64,000 nucleotides of DNA from Nepenthes gracilis (Eukaryota; Streptophyta; Magnoliopsida; Caryophyllales; Nepenthaceae). The stretch is taken from NCBI GenBank assembly GCA_033239525.1, contig BSYO01000023.1, forward strand, positions 14,703,304 through 14,767,303, in the 5' to 3' direction. Both the position numbers and the translations under genes were made by a program. Position 1 is the stretch's first letter; each line of letters starts with the position of its first letter. Under the pieces are notes generated by a model. The model did no database searches and was not told the origin of the DNA. It saw only the letters and a program-made list of their open reading frames with translations. Below, piece after piece: positions 21,965 to 34,900 of this stretch.

Positions 21965-24900
21965 CTAAGCAGAATAAGAAAGATGTGTGAGCCCGACGAC
22001 AACACAGAGAGCAACTGCAACTTGGAAAGCAACCAAAGGGCTGACAAAAGAACAAGCTGATGCGACGTTTCCAGAGATACTTGCAGTAGGGCCATTAGCA
22101 GGGGTAAATCCAGGAAGGGAACCGGATGATGGCACCACACCAGATCCTGGCAAACTTGTCCCTGGACCACCTGACTGTGAAGGAGCTGGTGATGGAGAAT
22201 ACATGGATTCCTTAGTTACTGTCGAAGGTGGTGGGATAACCGGAGGAAACTGCTGTGGTCCTGCATCATTTATTCAAATTCAACTATCTTATGTTATTCA
22301 GGAAAGGAGAAGAAAATAATGGTCCAGTGGGCAAGAATCCCAGGCCATGAGGCTTAAGAAGTGTCTTTTTATAGTTTAAACTCATGACCAAATAATCTTA
22401 TCATTACACCAAGGCTTATCTCTTCCAATAAACGGGAGAGAAAAAGAAAGGAATAGCGATCATTGAATAAGGACTAGCCGACCTAAGCTCCAGTACTCAT
22501 TGGACTCTGACCCCACGTGAAACTAAAAGAATAATTTCCATTTATGATGGTTATTTCAATCAGAACTAAACTAGCAAACAAGGATACATGAAAGCAATCT
22601 TGAGGTAGTCGGAGAAAATAGCAGCCATTTCCTGATTCATGAGCCAGATATACCCTTTGTTTTGCTTCACAAGATTATATCACTTATGAACTGTTCAACT
22701 TGGGTGACATTCTTTTTTCTTTTTCCCTTTTTTTTTTTGAGTTGAAATTTGAAAATTTTAGCCATATTCGTAGTGATTCATATTGTCTTTTAAATTTCAA
22801 ATTTTTAAAAAGAACACCTTATTTGGTTTGCTAACCTTGAAGCACACCAGAAACACAGAGCATTCAGTAGAAAATAGACTTGAACACATGAACAACTCTG
22901 TCAGTAATACAAGAGTTTCAAGTAGAAACTATACAGCAACAAAGTTTTTGGTTTCGTTAAATAGGGTCAGATATATAAATCTCTTTTTTTTTTTTTCCTT
23001 TTACTCAATTTAATACAATGTCCTTTTAATAGTAAAATCAATTTTAAATCATTTGTCAAGTTTTTTGAGATTTATCCCTTTCTTCCAACCCATATTCTTA
23101 AATATATTTCATTTGATCTTAAGTATTTTGAGATTTATCTTATTTCTTTTCTTTCTTCCAACTACAACAAACTCACATATTCTTAGCATTTCTACTTACA
23201 AGTACCTAAATATTTGGCCTACTTTTATTGTAAATGTACCTTACCATTCCAAGTAGCAACTATATGAGTGTAGGTAGCAACTAGTAGCAGTTTCAAGATA
23301 CCAAGGAATAAATATATATCTTAGCATTTCTTCCAACTTCCAAGCTTTACCTGGGCATCGTGGTTGGAGAGATGTGGACAACCTGCACAACAATGTTGAG
23401 TCATTTCAACGAGCTGCTGAAGAATATGTCATACAGAATGAACAATCGATGGACAGCCTGGTATGACAACTAAAGAAATATGGACATCAAAACCGCCTCA
23501 GGCAGACACCAATATATCAACACATTATTTTCTAAAAAAAAGAACCCAATACACTGGAAGCACATTAACTAAAAATTCATAGTTTATTTAAAAATATGAG
23601 AGTGTATTGATCAAACATCCTACTTTATACTAAATTATTAATAAAAAATATTCATTTTCAAAAAAATTCACAGAAAAAACTAATATATAGGTGAGTAATA
23701 TAAAGAGTTATATCTAAGAATGAAATATCGGTATTAGTATCGGTCACGGCTACATCAGTATTGGACAATGTTTACTGATATCAAATATATCAGAAAGAAA
23801 AAAAAATTCTAAGAATTTTAAACTGATAGGGCCGTATCAACCGATATGTTGTCAATATGGCGACATGTCTTGATATTATTGCATTATGGGGAAATGTCTG
23901 TATCAAAGAACCTCAATAATGATGCATATCAGACGATATTTGAATTATACTATGGCATTTCTCACATAATGAAAGAAAAAAGAAAAAAATAATAATGAAG
24001 GCCAAGGTTTTTAATTTTAAATTACCAGATGGCTCCAATTTGTCTAGTTTATATTGAAAACTCCAATTTTTTTAAGTGTGCAAAACATGTCAGAGTCAAA
24101 CAAAAAATAATAAAATGTTTCAAAATGCTAGCCCGAGAGAAGTGCAATCGCTTCTTAGAGGACAACTTACGTGGTCATTATGGTGCCATTGGCAAAACCA
24201 CTATAACTACAAGACGTAACATTGCAACCGGCACTGCTCTGCTGCATTGTGACATTCCCAAGCATAAGATTGCTATTCTGACATTGCATGCTTGAACAAG
24301 AAACTGCGAGGGATGCCGGCATGCAGTATAAGCTGTAATAAACCCGAAAACAACAACAAAGAATCAGGCAGCTAACCAGAAAAGAAATAGTCAACTTGCT
24401 TCAAAGAAGACTGAATTCAACTACAAGCAAGACTGAATGCCAGCAAAGTTACTGACTTACTTGCTACTCCCCGAGCCACAGCTGCACTGAACGCAATGAC
24501 TAGCAGTGATAGCATAGCTCCCATTTGGCACAATCAAGCCAAAATCAGAAGCGTATCTTGGAAAATTTGATGCACAAGCTGTAGACAGAATCACAGAGAA
24601 GAGATCATATCATCATGTCCATTGGTGATACCGTTGAGTAATCAAACAAAAGCATTGGCGGATCAACTACGACAAATTTGAAACAAATAAAAGCCAAAGG
24701 CATTCTTTTCTCAACAAGTGGCACAGTGCACAAGTCTTTTTTCACTGTAAGCGTTATGGAGGATCAAATGTATACATCTTTATCCTTTCAATGCAGATAG
24801 ACTGTTTTGTATAGTTTGTATCATGGTGTTTTCCAAGGCTCGTGCCCAACAAAGGAGAATAAAAGTCACAAAACGCAATCACTGCTTCGTCAATTAACGG

Positions 24901-26122
24901 AGAATGCTGACACTCAGTTCTCAGGTAAATCCAGATTAAAAAAACGACAACAACAATTGAACTTTCATAAAATGGTACACCTACCGTCAATTGTATTGAA
25001 TTTTACTACCCAAAGCATGATTTTTCTTGTGGTGGGAGGAGCAACTTTGAATAACTCTAACTGACAATACAACAGCTTAATTTACAAGCAATCTCATTAA
25101 TGCTGTAGAAAATGGTCATATTCCTCACTTTGCCTTGAGAAGTAAATGCATGGCCCATATGCCAGACCCCTGAGCTATCCAATTATTACAAAACTATTTC
25201 ATATAACCCTCGAATTTGAAAGTCGAGCGGTCATCAAATTGCAGAGGACAATGCGAATATTAAGAAAACCCTCAAATACCCAAGTCAAAAGAATGATTTT
25301 TAAACAATCTTAATTATGGAAGTTGAAAAATACCCAAAAGAAACTCCACAATAATCAGCACAAATTAACAGGATTAACACTAATCATCAAAAGCAAGATT
25401 AGTCGTGCAAACATAAAGAGCCCAATTTGCGTAAGATTTATCCAAATTACCAGATAATGGAACAGCAAGAATATCCCCAGCTGAGATGGTAGTGCTACCC
25501 ATAGCATTAACATTCTGCAGATCAGTTACGGTAGTCGAATAGCTGGCCGCAATGCCCGCCAACGTATCAATCGGCTGAACAACGTAAGACAAATAAACGG
25601 CAGGCAACGAATTATCAGTCCCATTAAAGCAAGTACAAGGCAGAGGCACAATCAAAGTCTGCCCAGCATCGAGAACAGAAGGATCCGAAATCGAATTAGC
25701 CTCCTTGAGCTGGTCAGCAGACACCAAACCACCATACACCGAGTTCGCAATCGTAGAAAGAGAGTCCGAAGGCCGAGTTTTGTAACGGGTAGCTACCGAT
25801 TTTCGAATGCCATCGACGCAGGAGCAGGTTATTGGGATTTTGAGGAAGAGTTGGGAAGGCAAGATATGATTCTCGACATCTGGGTAGGAGATATCAATGG
25901 AATTGGCGGTGAGGAGAGAGATTGGGTCGACGCCGAAGAGGGTTGCGACCTCTGAGACCTTGAGGTCCGTGTAGAGAGTGTAACCCACCATGGCATTGCA
26001 CGAGTCCGAGTTTGAGCAGGGCTCAATCGTCGATTTTGAGCACACGTACGGTGAAATTGATAGTAATGAGAGAAAAATAAGTGACACTAGAAGATTTAAC
26101 GAAGTGGGTTTTTATTCGGCAT
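21965..26122 (-). CDS. LYM: LysM-domain GPI-anchored receptor, LYM1/LYM3-like
   Basis: This encodes an extracellular LysM protein of the LYM/CEBiP-like class. In Arabidopsis LYM1 and LYM3 bind peptidoglycan and act in bacterial immunity with the kinase CERK1 (family knowledge). Exons are 26122-25451, 24578-24461, 24332-24171, 23382-23351 and 22260-21965, giving about 426 residues once a frame problem at the start is allowed for. A hydrophobic signal segment is followed by Cys-rich spacers (CSC, CTC) and three LysM-type segments (around VGYTLYTDLKVSEVATLFGV, RYKTRPSDSLSTIANSVYGG and YVVQPIDTLAGIAASYSTTV). Then come ASHCVQCSCGSG, the Cys-rich part with SLAVSCSSMQC, a Pro/Ser-rich stretch, and a hydrophobic tail (LVAFQVAVALCVVVGL) fitting a GPI signal. 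The ATG at 26122 is one base out of frame with the signal peptide: an A5 run follows where A6 would keep the frame. No other in-frame ATG precedes the signal segment. Confidence 0.88.
23715..23960 (+). repeat. Dispersed ATATCGG-type repeat, copy A
   Basis: This block in an intron of the LYM-like gene is rich in phrases such as GAAATATCGGTATTAGTATC, CCGATATGTTGTC and GACATGTCTTGATATTATTG. A longer relative lies in reverse orientation in an ELG1-like intron (42640-43140). The class is unknown; it might be a MITE or a SINE derivative. Confidence 0.5.
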
Positions 26123-28966
26123 CTTGGGTAGTTTATTTACTTTCCCAAATCACTGCTATACCTTGAAGAAAAATGGGGTATAAGAAAGAACCGGCAATGG
26201 CAGTGAGTAAGCTCGATCGTGACACAAATGGGCGGTAGTTCCAGAATTTTTTTGTCGGATTTTAGTGTTGATAGAGAGAGAATGAGTGTGCGTGGGTGGG
26301 AGGACTGACGTACGAACGGCTAGAAATTTCAAATGGAGGAGAGAGTGGAGCTGGACTGAGGAGTCTAGGGCTTGCTTCTTTCGGTTCCACCTCATTGGCC
26401 ATTTGAAGGCACCTGAGAGTGGGACGGGGAAGGACGCCGAAGGGAAAGGAAAGGTGGCGAGAGATTCTTTGTGTCATGTAATTAGAAATTGAAAAATAAA
26501 ACTTGTTATTTCGGGTGTAAATATTTTATTAAAAAATCACATTACCTTGAAAAATAAAAATTCATTTGGCATAATTAATTAGTGACGCCTCCCTCTTCCT
26601 TGTAAATTAGGACTTCAAACTGTTCATTGACTTGCTCTCCCACTCAGCATCAGCGCCGCCCTCTTCATTCAGCCGCCGTCTCTCGCCGGTGATTTTTTCC
26701 GATTCCTGGAGCCTTTGAAAGTTTATGAGATTTTTTTCGGCCTTTTCTTGTGGTACTAAAAATACAATACAAATCCGGTAAAAACAAATGAAATATTTCA
26801 TTTTCTCACTCATCTTAGAGACCAATCTATATTAGGTTAGCTATTTTATAATTTTTCATCTCGTCTTTCTCTAAAAGATCCTTACATTTTTATTATATGA
26901 TATGGAACCGACATCACCATATAATATATCACTTATACTTTTACCTAAATGTTCAGTCAATGTAAAAAAATATATATATCAATTTTATTAATCATTCACT
27001 AGTTATATTTATTAAAAGTTGGGATCTATTGGTATTAAGAGAATCTCTCGGTTTCTTTTAGTATTCATAGTTTCATACGAGCCATCCGAGTGATTTTTAT
27101 GCTATCTCTTGTTCTACCTCTTCCCTCGCTCCTCTCCCTTCATTTTGTTTGGATACATGACATTTGGTTTTAATTTCTTAATTTTTGTTAAACCTATTGT
27201 TAATTTTATTAAATGTGCTAATTTTGTTATTTTTATGGGGTCTATCTTTGTGACACCATTTAATTTATACTACTCTAAATCTTTTTGATTTTATCTATTT
27301 ACTTCACTTGTCTTTAATTGACCTTTAAGAAAACTATTTAATGTTACGAGGAAAATATTTTTTTGTTATTATTTTTAATAAATATACACATTTTGTTAGT
27401 TTAAATCAAGAAAATGGTTTGAATGACTATGCATAGACCGTATTATTAAATAATATTCGGATATACCTAAACAAAATAAATAATCACAAAAATTTTTATA
27501 AGATTTAATACCGATCTTGAATTGGGAGAGTGCTATAAATAATATGCAAAACATCTTGATTCAGGGCAACAAAAAGTTATAAGTATAGTTATGTTATTAG
27601 TTATTCATGTTTTATTTGTTTGTCAAAAAATAACTTTTAATTTTTTTTTATAATTTTTAGTGTTTTGTGTATGGAGAAAAATATTTTTCATAACGGAAAA
27701 TATTCTTCTAGTCAAATAAAAATAATGACTAAATTCAAGAAAATAATTTACTATTGTATTAAAATATAAAGTCATTTTTTAGGCTTCATCAATTCTTCAA
27801 CAATAATCAACAACACACGTTGATAGGTTGGACTGACTTGATTATTTTTCTCTTTTAGGTATCCTCGCAACCTAAATTCAACATTCTTCAATAATAATAT
27901 TTTTTATTAAAAATGCGGTTAGAATTTAAAAAATAATAAAAATACAGTATAATCATCTAACTTATTAATTATTCTGAGATTATATAGAGTCAATCCTCAA
28001 TTTTTATTTTCCCATTTCCTTAGTTTTTCTCATATTTTATTTTTTTAAATACACTTACTTGAATATTAAATAATATTTTCTAAATTATGTCTCAATTTAT
28101 TGCATTTTTATTTTTGATTATGATGTGTAAAATTAAGATTTAATGATTCAATAAATAAATTTAAATTTTTTAAAATCAAATCCAAATTTTAAATAGGTAT
28201 CACTTTTAAATTATTTTTTCTATAAATGTATTTAAATAAACAAATCATTGGTTTTAAATTTAACATAACAAATTACAAAATTAAACTCGAATACGGCTTA
28301 TTTTCAAACTCGATAAAATATTTATTTAATCTAATTGCTAAACTATAAGCAACTTATTTGTCCCATTCACTGTCCCATGTTCCGTACTTCATTTATGCGC
28401 CGTTTCCTAAAGTCCGTTAACCACATATATATTTAATTATATTCTATAGAGTATTTATAGGACCTAAGTTATTTGTGCTACGTGGAGCTGAAAATGTAAA
28501 TTTAATATTAAATGTAGGACTACACTAAATGCCCGGAGCCAGCGCGGGAACGGGAAACGCAAAATAAAAATCCCACCACCGGCTACAGCCTTTATCGGTG
28601 TTAAAATTCATATTTTACTAATAATAATAATAATAATAATAATACCGGATATTTTCCTAATCTACTCTGTTCTTATATTTTAGGAGAAATTTTATCTTAA
28701 ATATTTGTAGTTACATGATGATTTTTTATTTTAGTGCCAAATATGCTTAATATGAAAAAATTTACTCGTTTCACCGGTTACCGGTTGGCATAGGTCCCCC
28801 GGCGACTATCCGATTAGGATTTTCGCCAACCGCGCGGGAACCATGTCCTGAATTCCAATATCTTTCGTACTCTCTCGTTGAATCATGCTATTTTCTGAAA
28901 TCCCCAAATCGATTTCAACAATTACCAAACTTCTAAATCCCTGATTCAGCTAATTCATCCGATCTA
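26123..28966. other. Intergenic region between divergent LYM and ELG1 genes
   Basis: About 2.8 kb separates the two divergent starts, and both promoters must lie here. It is very AT-rich. A more balanced block at about 26590-26720 (CAGCGCCGCC, CGCCGGTGA) resembles a 5' leader but leads to no recognisable gene. A TAA trinucleotide run of about nine units lies at 28617-28643. The last 200 bp before 28967 (with GGTTACCGGTTGGC) are probably the ELG1 core promoter and leader. No RNA gene was seen. Confidence 0.5.
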
Positions 28967-31900
28967 ATGGAAGCTTCAGCTGCTGTCGATCCAGGGCCGT
29001 CAGATCTCAAACATGTCGGCCGGCGGCTGGTTCAGTCAACATTGTTTCCTCCCAAGCCTCGGGAAGAGAAGGATGAGGATTGTGATAGAAAAGGGGAGAG
29101 AGATTGTTTGGAAGCGGGCGAGGATGAGGAGTACTGTGTGAGTCAGGGCAGAAGAAAAAAATATCAGAAGAGAAAGGCAGCGTCTCAATCACGAAGTTCG
29201 AAGAAGGTTAAGATTTCTTTGCATACCTCGCTCCCCTCGCATTGCTCTTCATTAGTGCTGATTGTCTCGGCTTGATTATTACAAAGTGCGATTTGTGCTC
29301 AATTACAGAATATATTTTGTGACCAGGTAGACAATTGCTTGCTTGTGTGCGTGCCTTTGCTGTTGCTATACATCTATATATATGAAAATTTACTATTCAG
29401 CCTCTTTAACTGATGGCTGGGCCGCAATCCCTTATTACTATGTGTATTCGCGTGATCTCTACGTGGAATGGAGAAAGTATGCGTGTAGTAACCGCCAATG
29501 TATAGAGGCTCGCCCCCCTTCTCTGTATCTTCACCCCCCCTCTCCCTCCGGAGAGCTAGTAGTGGCCTGTTCTAACTGCCTGGACTAGCTATGCTTTTGC
29601 CAGCTCCCAATTGGGCTAGTTATGCATGAATTGCCATTCAATTGTCAATGATGGTAACAGATTACTACCACACTCATTGCCCGGGAATTTTTGACCCAAG
29701 TATTCAATTAGTTCAGACTTCTTAGTATTGAATTGGGATCATATTCCTAACGATGATAGGAAGATTCCTATTCAATTCTTTTCTTGATTAGTTCAACATC
29801 GTGTGTGCAGTCCCCAAACATAATGACTATTCATGTGTTTCATTCTCTTCAATCTTATCTTTGATTGCTCTTATGAAGTCACATCTGGAGCTACTGCTTG
29901 CTATCTAAGAATTGCTCAATGGATTTCTCTAGAAATGTTTGATTCTTACTAGGGGTTTCTTCGGAGACCTTGAAGTTACCAGATGAATTGTTAAGTGGAT
30001 AAATCAATCCGGATGCATCCAACAACATGGATCCAATCCCCCAAACTATCCCTCCCATCTTACCTCCAAAAAAGGAAATAAGAAAAAGTTGTTTCCCTAA
30101 TTTTGACCTAATATTTGATTTCAACTGGGTATTAATAGAAGCATAGAACTCGTTAATCATTGAAAAATTTGAAAACATCAGCTATTAGAATGAAAATTTT
30201 AAACATAAGGTAAGCTGTTTCTAAAAAAGACAAACCATACATGGTATGCCTTTTCTATTGACAATTGTATGACAACTTCTTACATTGAAATGTTCGATGA
30301 TTATTGATCACTTATACTGTCAAATACATGCTTCTCAAATCAGTGTCATGATTCAGTAAAGAATGTCATCCAAATTTAAAAGGATGGTGTCATGCATGAT
30401 GTTGCTCACATTATGGGCTGATAAAATGTGAATATAAGGTTTTGTACTGAAAAGGAGGAACAAGTGAAAAACAAGTGTGGAAAGTGAGCCACTACTGGTG
30501 TCGGCAGTGGTCGTTTATGTCATTTGTGCTGTGGAAGGGTTGAACAATTGTGAATTATGGTGATGCTAGAGAGAGAAAAATGTCATAGTATTAGTGGGCT
30601 GATAGGTAAGCAAAACAGAGAAAACAACTAGGAGGGGTATTAAATATGTAAATCACTTGCATTTGAGCTTCACAAAGTCCTTAGAGCACAGTGGAAAGTC
30701 ACTTACATATTGCTGGCAGCATGGAATTGTGGGTTTTATAGCCTGTACACTCCTTTCATTTTTTCCTTACATATGCATGGACATGTGATGGCTCAGTGGG
30801 GTCCTAGACCCTACCAAGAGTGCATTGGCTTCATTGCTGTGATCTAAGGCTTCATAGTTTAGTTGATATACTTAAATGGTCAAAAGGACAGGGGCATGAT
30901 TGACTGAAGTATATGAAAGAAATGGTGTTCTTTTAGTTGTCTTGATCTAGTTATTGGTTTTCATCAACACCATTAACATTCCTGACATTTGCCTTGACTG
31001 CTGGCAGGACTTTTCTAGTAATGCATATCATTGTTATAAGCAGTTTATCAGTAATAAGTCATAGTTGTGGCTCTTATTCTATTTCTACCTAACATCCTAA
31101 TTGTTGTTACAACACTTGATTATCTTCCAATTATTTTTCCTAATCTATTAAGAAAAAAATTATGCATGCAAGCCATGATGCCGTTTTAAAGTTCAAAAGC
31201 CTTGTGACATATAGAGAATCTTTTTATTCTGGAATTTGTCGAGAAATGACTTGTCTAAAGTAACTCATACATCCTACAAGTTATTCATAACTTTTAGGAC
31301 CACGACGTTACGCAATACTAAACACCCGTGATCCAAGTTTAGAAACTTGTTTTCATTCAGCAGCTTACAAGTTCAGTAATAGAGTGACGCTACTACTGAA
31401 TGCCATGAAGGAACCATCTATGGTAAAAAAACCATACCTGTTAATCTGCCATTTCACTATTTCATAATTGAGGCTATCAAAGCATGCAATTTGGTAATCA
31501 GTATGCCTGCTTTCCGTTCTTCTAAGTTGTATTGCACACTATTTGCTATTCCACTGTTAGATTATATCAAGAATGCATTGGTGCATCTGGCTTGAATACT
31601 TGGCAGCATATTTAATTTGTGATAATCAATCTATTTGCATATCTGTAGGTAGTTTCTAGTTCGTTTTTGGATTCCAAATTTGCTGAGAATCGTTTGTAGA
31701 TAATTTATTCTTACAGCATCTAACCTTTGCATCTCTTGTTGATGGGATTTTCTTCTGTGTGAAAAATGTTTTATGCAGCTGATTTACCTATATTGCTACT
31801 GAAAATCAGGTTGCTGTGAATGGTAAAGAGACTTCTAGTGAGGCCATGGATGGCAGAGATTCTCCAGGTAAATAGAAAATTCAATTATAATGGGAAAGAT

Positions 31901-34900
31901 GCTCTGTACTTGATGGTGTTATTATGGTTAATGCCTTAATGGACAACAGGTCAAGGAACAGTTTGAACCCCAGGAAGCATTGATATGGATACAAGTACAG
32001 ATATTCCAATGCAGCAATAAGGTTATTGGGATATAGAATAATAATAATGAAATGGATGTTATAATACAATTATGAAATACAAATTCAACAGTATAAAATG
32101 GTTACAATGCAAGGGTGATACAGTCATAAATCTTCTCAAGTGCTATTTAGTATTGTTAGTCATACAGACAAAGATCTCCAATAATAAACATTCAGTTGAA
32201 ATTGTGAAAATATACATAACAAAAAAAAATCAAGAAAACAACCTAAATCATCATCAAGCAATTTAAATAAACCAACTCTGATGATTCAATATCAAACACC
32301 CCAATGCAATGTTTGGTTGACAACGACTTCTCCAAGGTCACATGTTTGTTCAGTCTCTTCCTTAACTTTGTGCTCTTCAATAATTGATGGACATGGGGTT
32401 TCGAGTACTTCTCAAAATTGTTGGATGTGTCATTGAAGTATTGAAAAGTGCCAAAGTTTTAGTCATTATCTAACTTTTGACATGTTTGAGAAGTATCCAA
32501 TATGCACTTCGAAGTTTTGTCAGGTTATTAGTGACTTGGTGTCCAACATGGGCTATGTATGAAGTTTACTAACTTTTCCTTGAATGTGATAGATCAAGTT
32601 ACACTTAGGATGGTTGATGTCAAAATCAACAGGTTTACAAACATTATCATTCCATAACTTTATGGGATATGTATGTGTGGTATAATATAATCATTCCATT
32701 TCATTTGAAAAACCGGGTTAACTGTTCAAAAATGACATTGGGCTCCAAATTTGAACCAAATTGAATTGGAGAGGCATTATCTACATCTTCCTAAAATTGT
32801 TGCTCTGTTACCAGTTTAGAACATTCCTTTCGAAGAGGTTTTCGTAAAAATTGTGAATGGCTGAAGAGACCACAAGTCTCATTATCGGATTGCAAGGCAC
32901 AAAATGGTGATGTGTGATAAGTTAGTTCCACATCTTGAAAATCAATCTCGAAACCCCAAATAGGATATTTAAAATCCACCAAGCTATATAGGTTCGTTCA
33001 CGTAGAATAGATGAAAACTATGGTAATAAGCAGTTGTTTGATCAATGGAAACAAATACCAACAGCAGAGTGCCATCTTCCTCTATTCTTGCATGCAGCAG
33101 TTATTTGTCACACCAAAGATACTCTTAAGACACCGACTTCTCATTTTTGACTAGATCCGTACATAATTTGTGGATATGCTGGATACAATGATTGCTTTAG
33201 ATGTAAAATGTTCGGGACAATACATCTCAAAGAAGTTATCATATGAGGTTCCATCACATATGCATGATTTAAGAAGTCTCTTCCTCTTTGTGTTTAACTG
33301 ATATGAGAAGATATTGCAGTTGTTGGTTGTGATTAATCCTGTACTTACATCAAGTTTTAATAAAAGAGGAATCATTCCTGCTGGGCCTTTTGCTTTTAGC
33401 ATTACGATTCTATTTTTCCATTACTTCATGGGATGACTTTTGGTTGCTATCATACCTGAAGATGAGCTACACCCTCGTACACGGAAAGTGAAGAAGCAGG
33501 CTCCAGTAAAAAATGGGAGGAACAGTAGCATTAAGGGGACATGCTGGGATAAAATATCTACTAATCGAATAGTACATGAGCAGGTTTCACAGCTGATTCC
33601 TGATCTGCGGTTAGAGGCTAAGATGACCACAGAGGTTAGTTCATTTCTATGCACGCTTCAGCATTTTTAGCTGTTTTTTCTTCCTAGTTTTAGCACTCAG
33701 TTATGTTACTGAATTTTGACCACCAAAGGCTTTATGTGAATTTGATTTTGTATGTTGGTTGTGGTTGTCTGAAAGAGCCATCTTACTCAAATATTTCCTG
33801 TCAGTTGAACATCTCAGTAGTGGATATATTAGTTACCTGTATAGTGTATAACCATTATAAATGAATCAAAACTTGCCATGCTTGTATTATCTGCGCTATC
33901 CAGATCTTATCTGATTAAATCCTGTTTCCTCTGATCAGGAAAATTCACGCATATTTGCTGGAAGGCAACTGCATCCATTTTTCTCAACATGGAAAGCTGG
34001 AAAGAAAAATCAGGAGGTTATCAATGGGAAGAGTAACTGGCCTTTGTCTAAGAAGGATAAAGACATAAGGTTTGGCCCAATTCATGTATTCGAGAATGTG
34101 AAGGTATTTTGTTTTTGAGTAGCTATTTATGCAGTAATATTACTATATTATGCTTCTCTTTATCCAGAACAATTCCTTTGAGTTGGTTTATGATCTATCA
34201 TGGTTTTCATTGTTTAAATTTGTGATTACCAAGTTACAATGAAGCAATTTTACTATTTTGTCAAGGATGACCTACTATATTAGGCTCCCTATCCAAAATA
34301 ATTTCTTTGAGTTTGTTTCAGTTCTTCTAACCGTTTCTGCTTGTGGATTTGACAGGATGATCTTGGTTCCATAGATTGGAGCAATTGGACGTTTTACGAC
34401 GAAATTTTCGGCAATACTAGTTATGATCAAGGAACCATATCTTCCACCACCAAAGGCATGGTTGATTCTTTACATTTTGATGATCTCCACAAGGTATCAA
34501 ATCCTTCAAGGATATCAAATCTTCTCCAGGAAATTTCTTCCAACCATTATCCCGATGCACAAGAAGATATGTCTGATATACAAACAGCAGGCTCTTCTGT
34601 GCTAGTTGATCTGGAGGTGGCGCAAAATGAGCTGCTGAAATACATGAAAGTGGTAGGTATTGCATTATGGTATGGCAGTGATATCATGGTGTCAAGTGCT
34701 GCTATCTGAAATAGTACATCAATAAATCATATGGTGTTTCACTTAGCATTTCAATTTAATGGTGTAATTTCTAAGTCTAACCGTTCTAAGGACTGCCATA
34801 TGTTGTCAGGACTATAAAGTGGGTCAATTTGGTTTCATTTCTGGAGATGCTGGCTGTATGAGATCAGGTGTTGAAAAGCAGAATGCTACTCTTCAGGAAA

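Noticed and set aside
24754..25064. Short frames on both strands between LYM exons 1 and 2
   Set aside because: They lie within a LYM intron, show no family similarity and have no splice support.
29891..30178. 95-codon minus-strand frame in ELG1 intron 1
   Set aside because: No recognisable domain and no supporting exons or start context; treated as chance.
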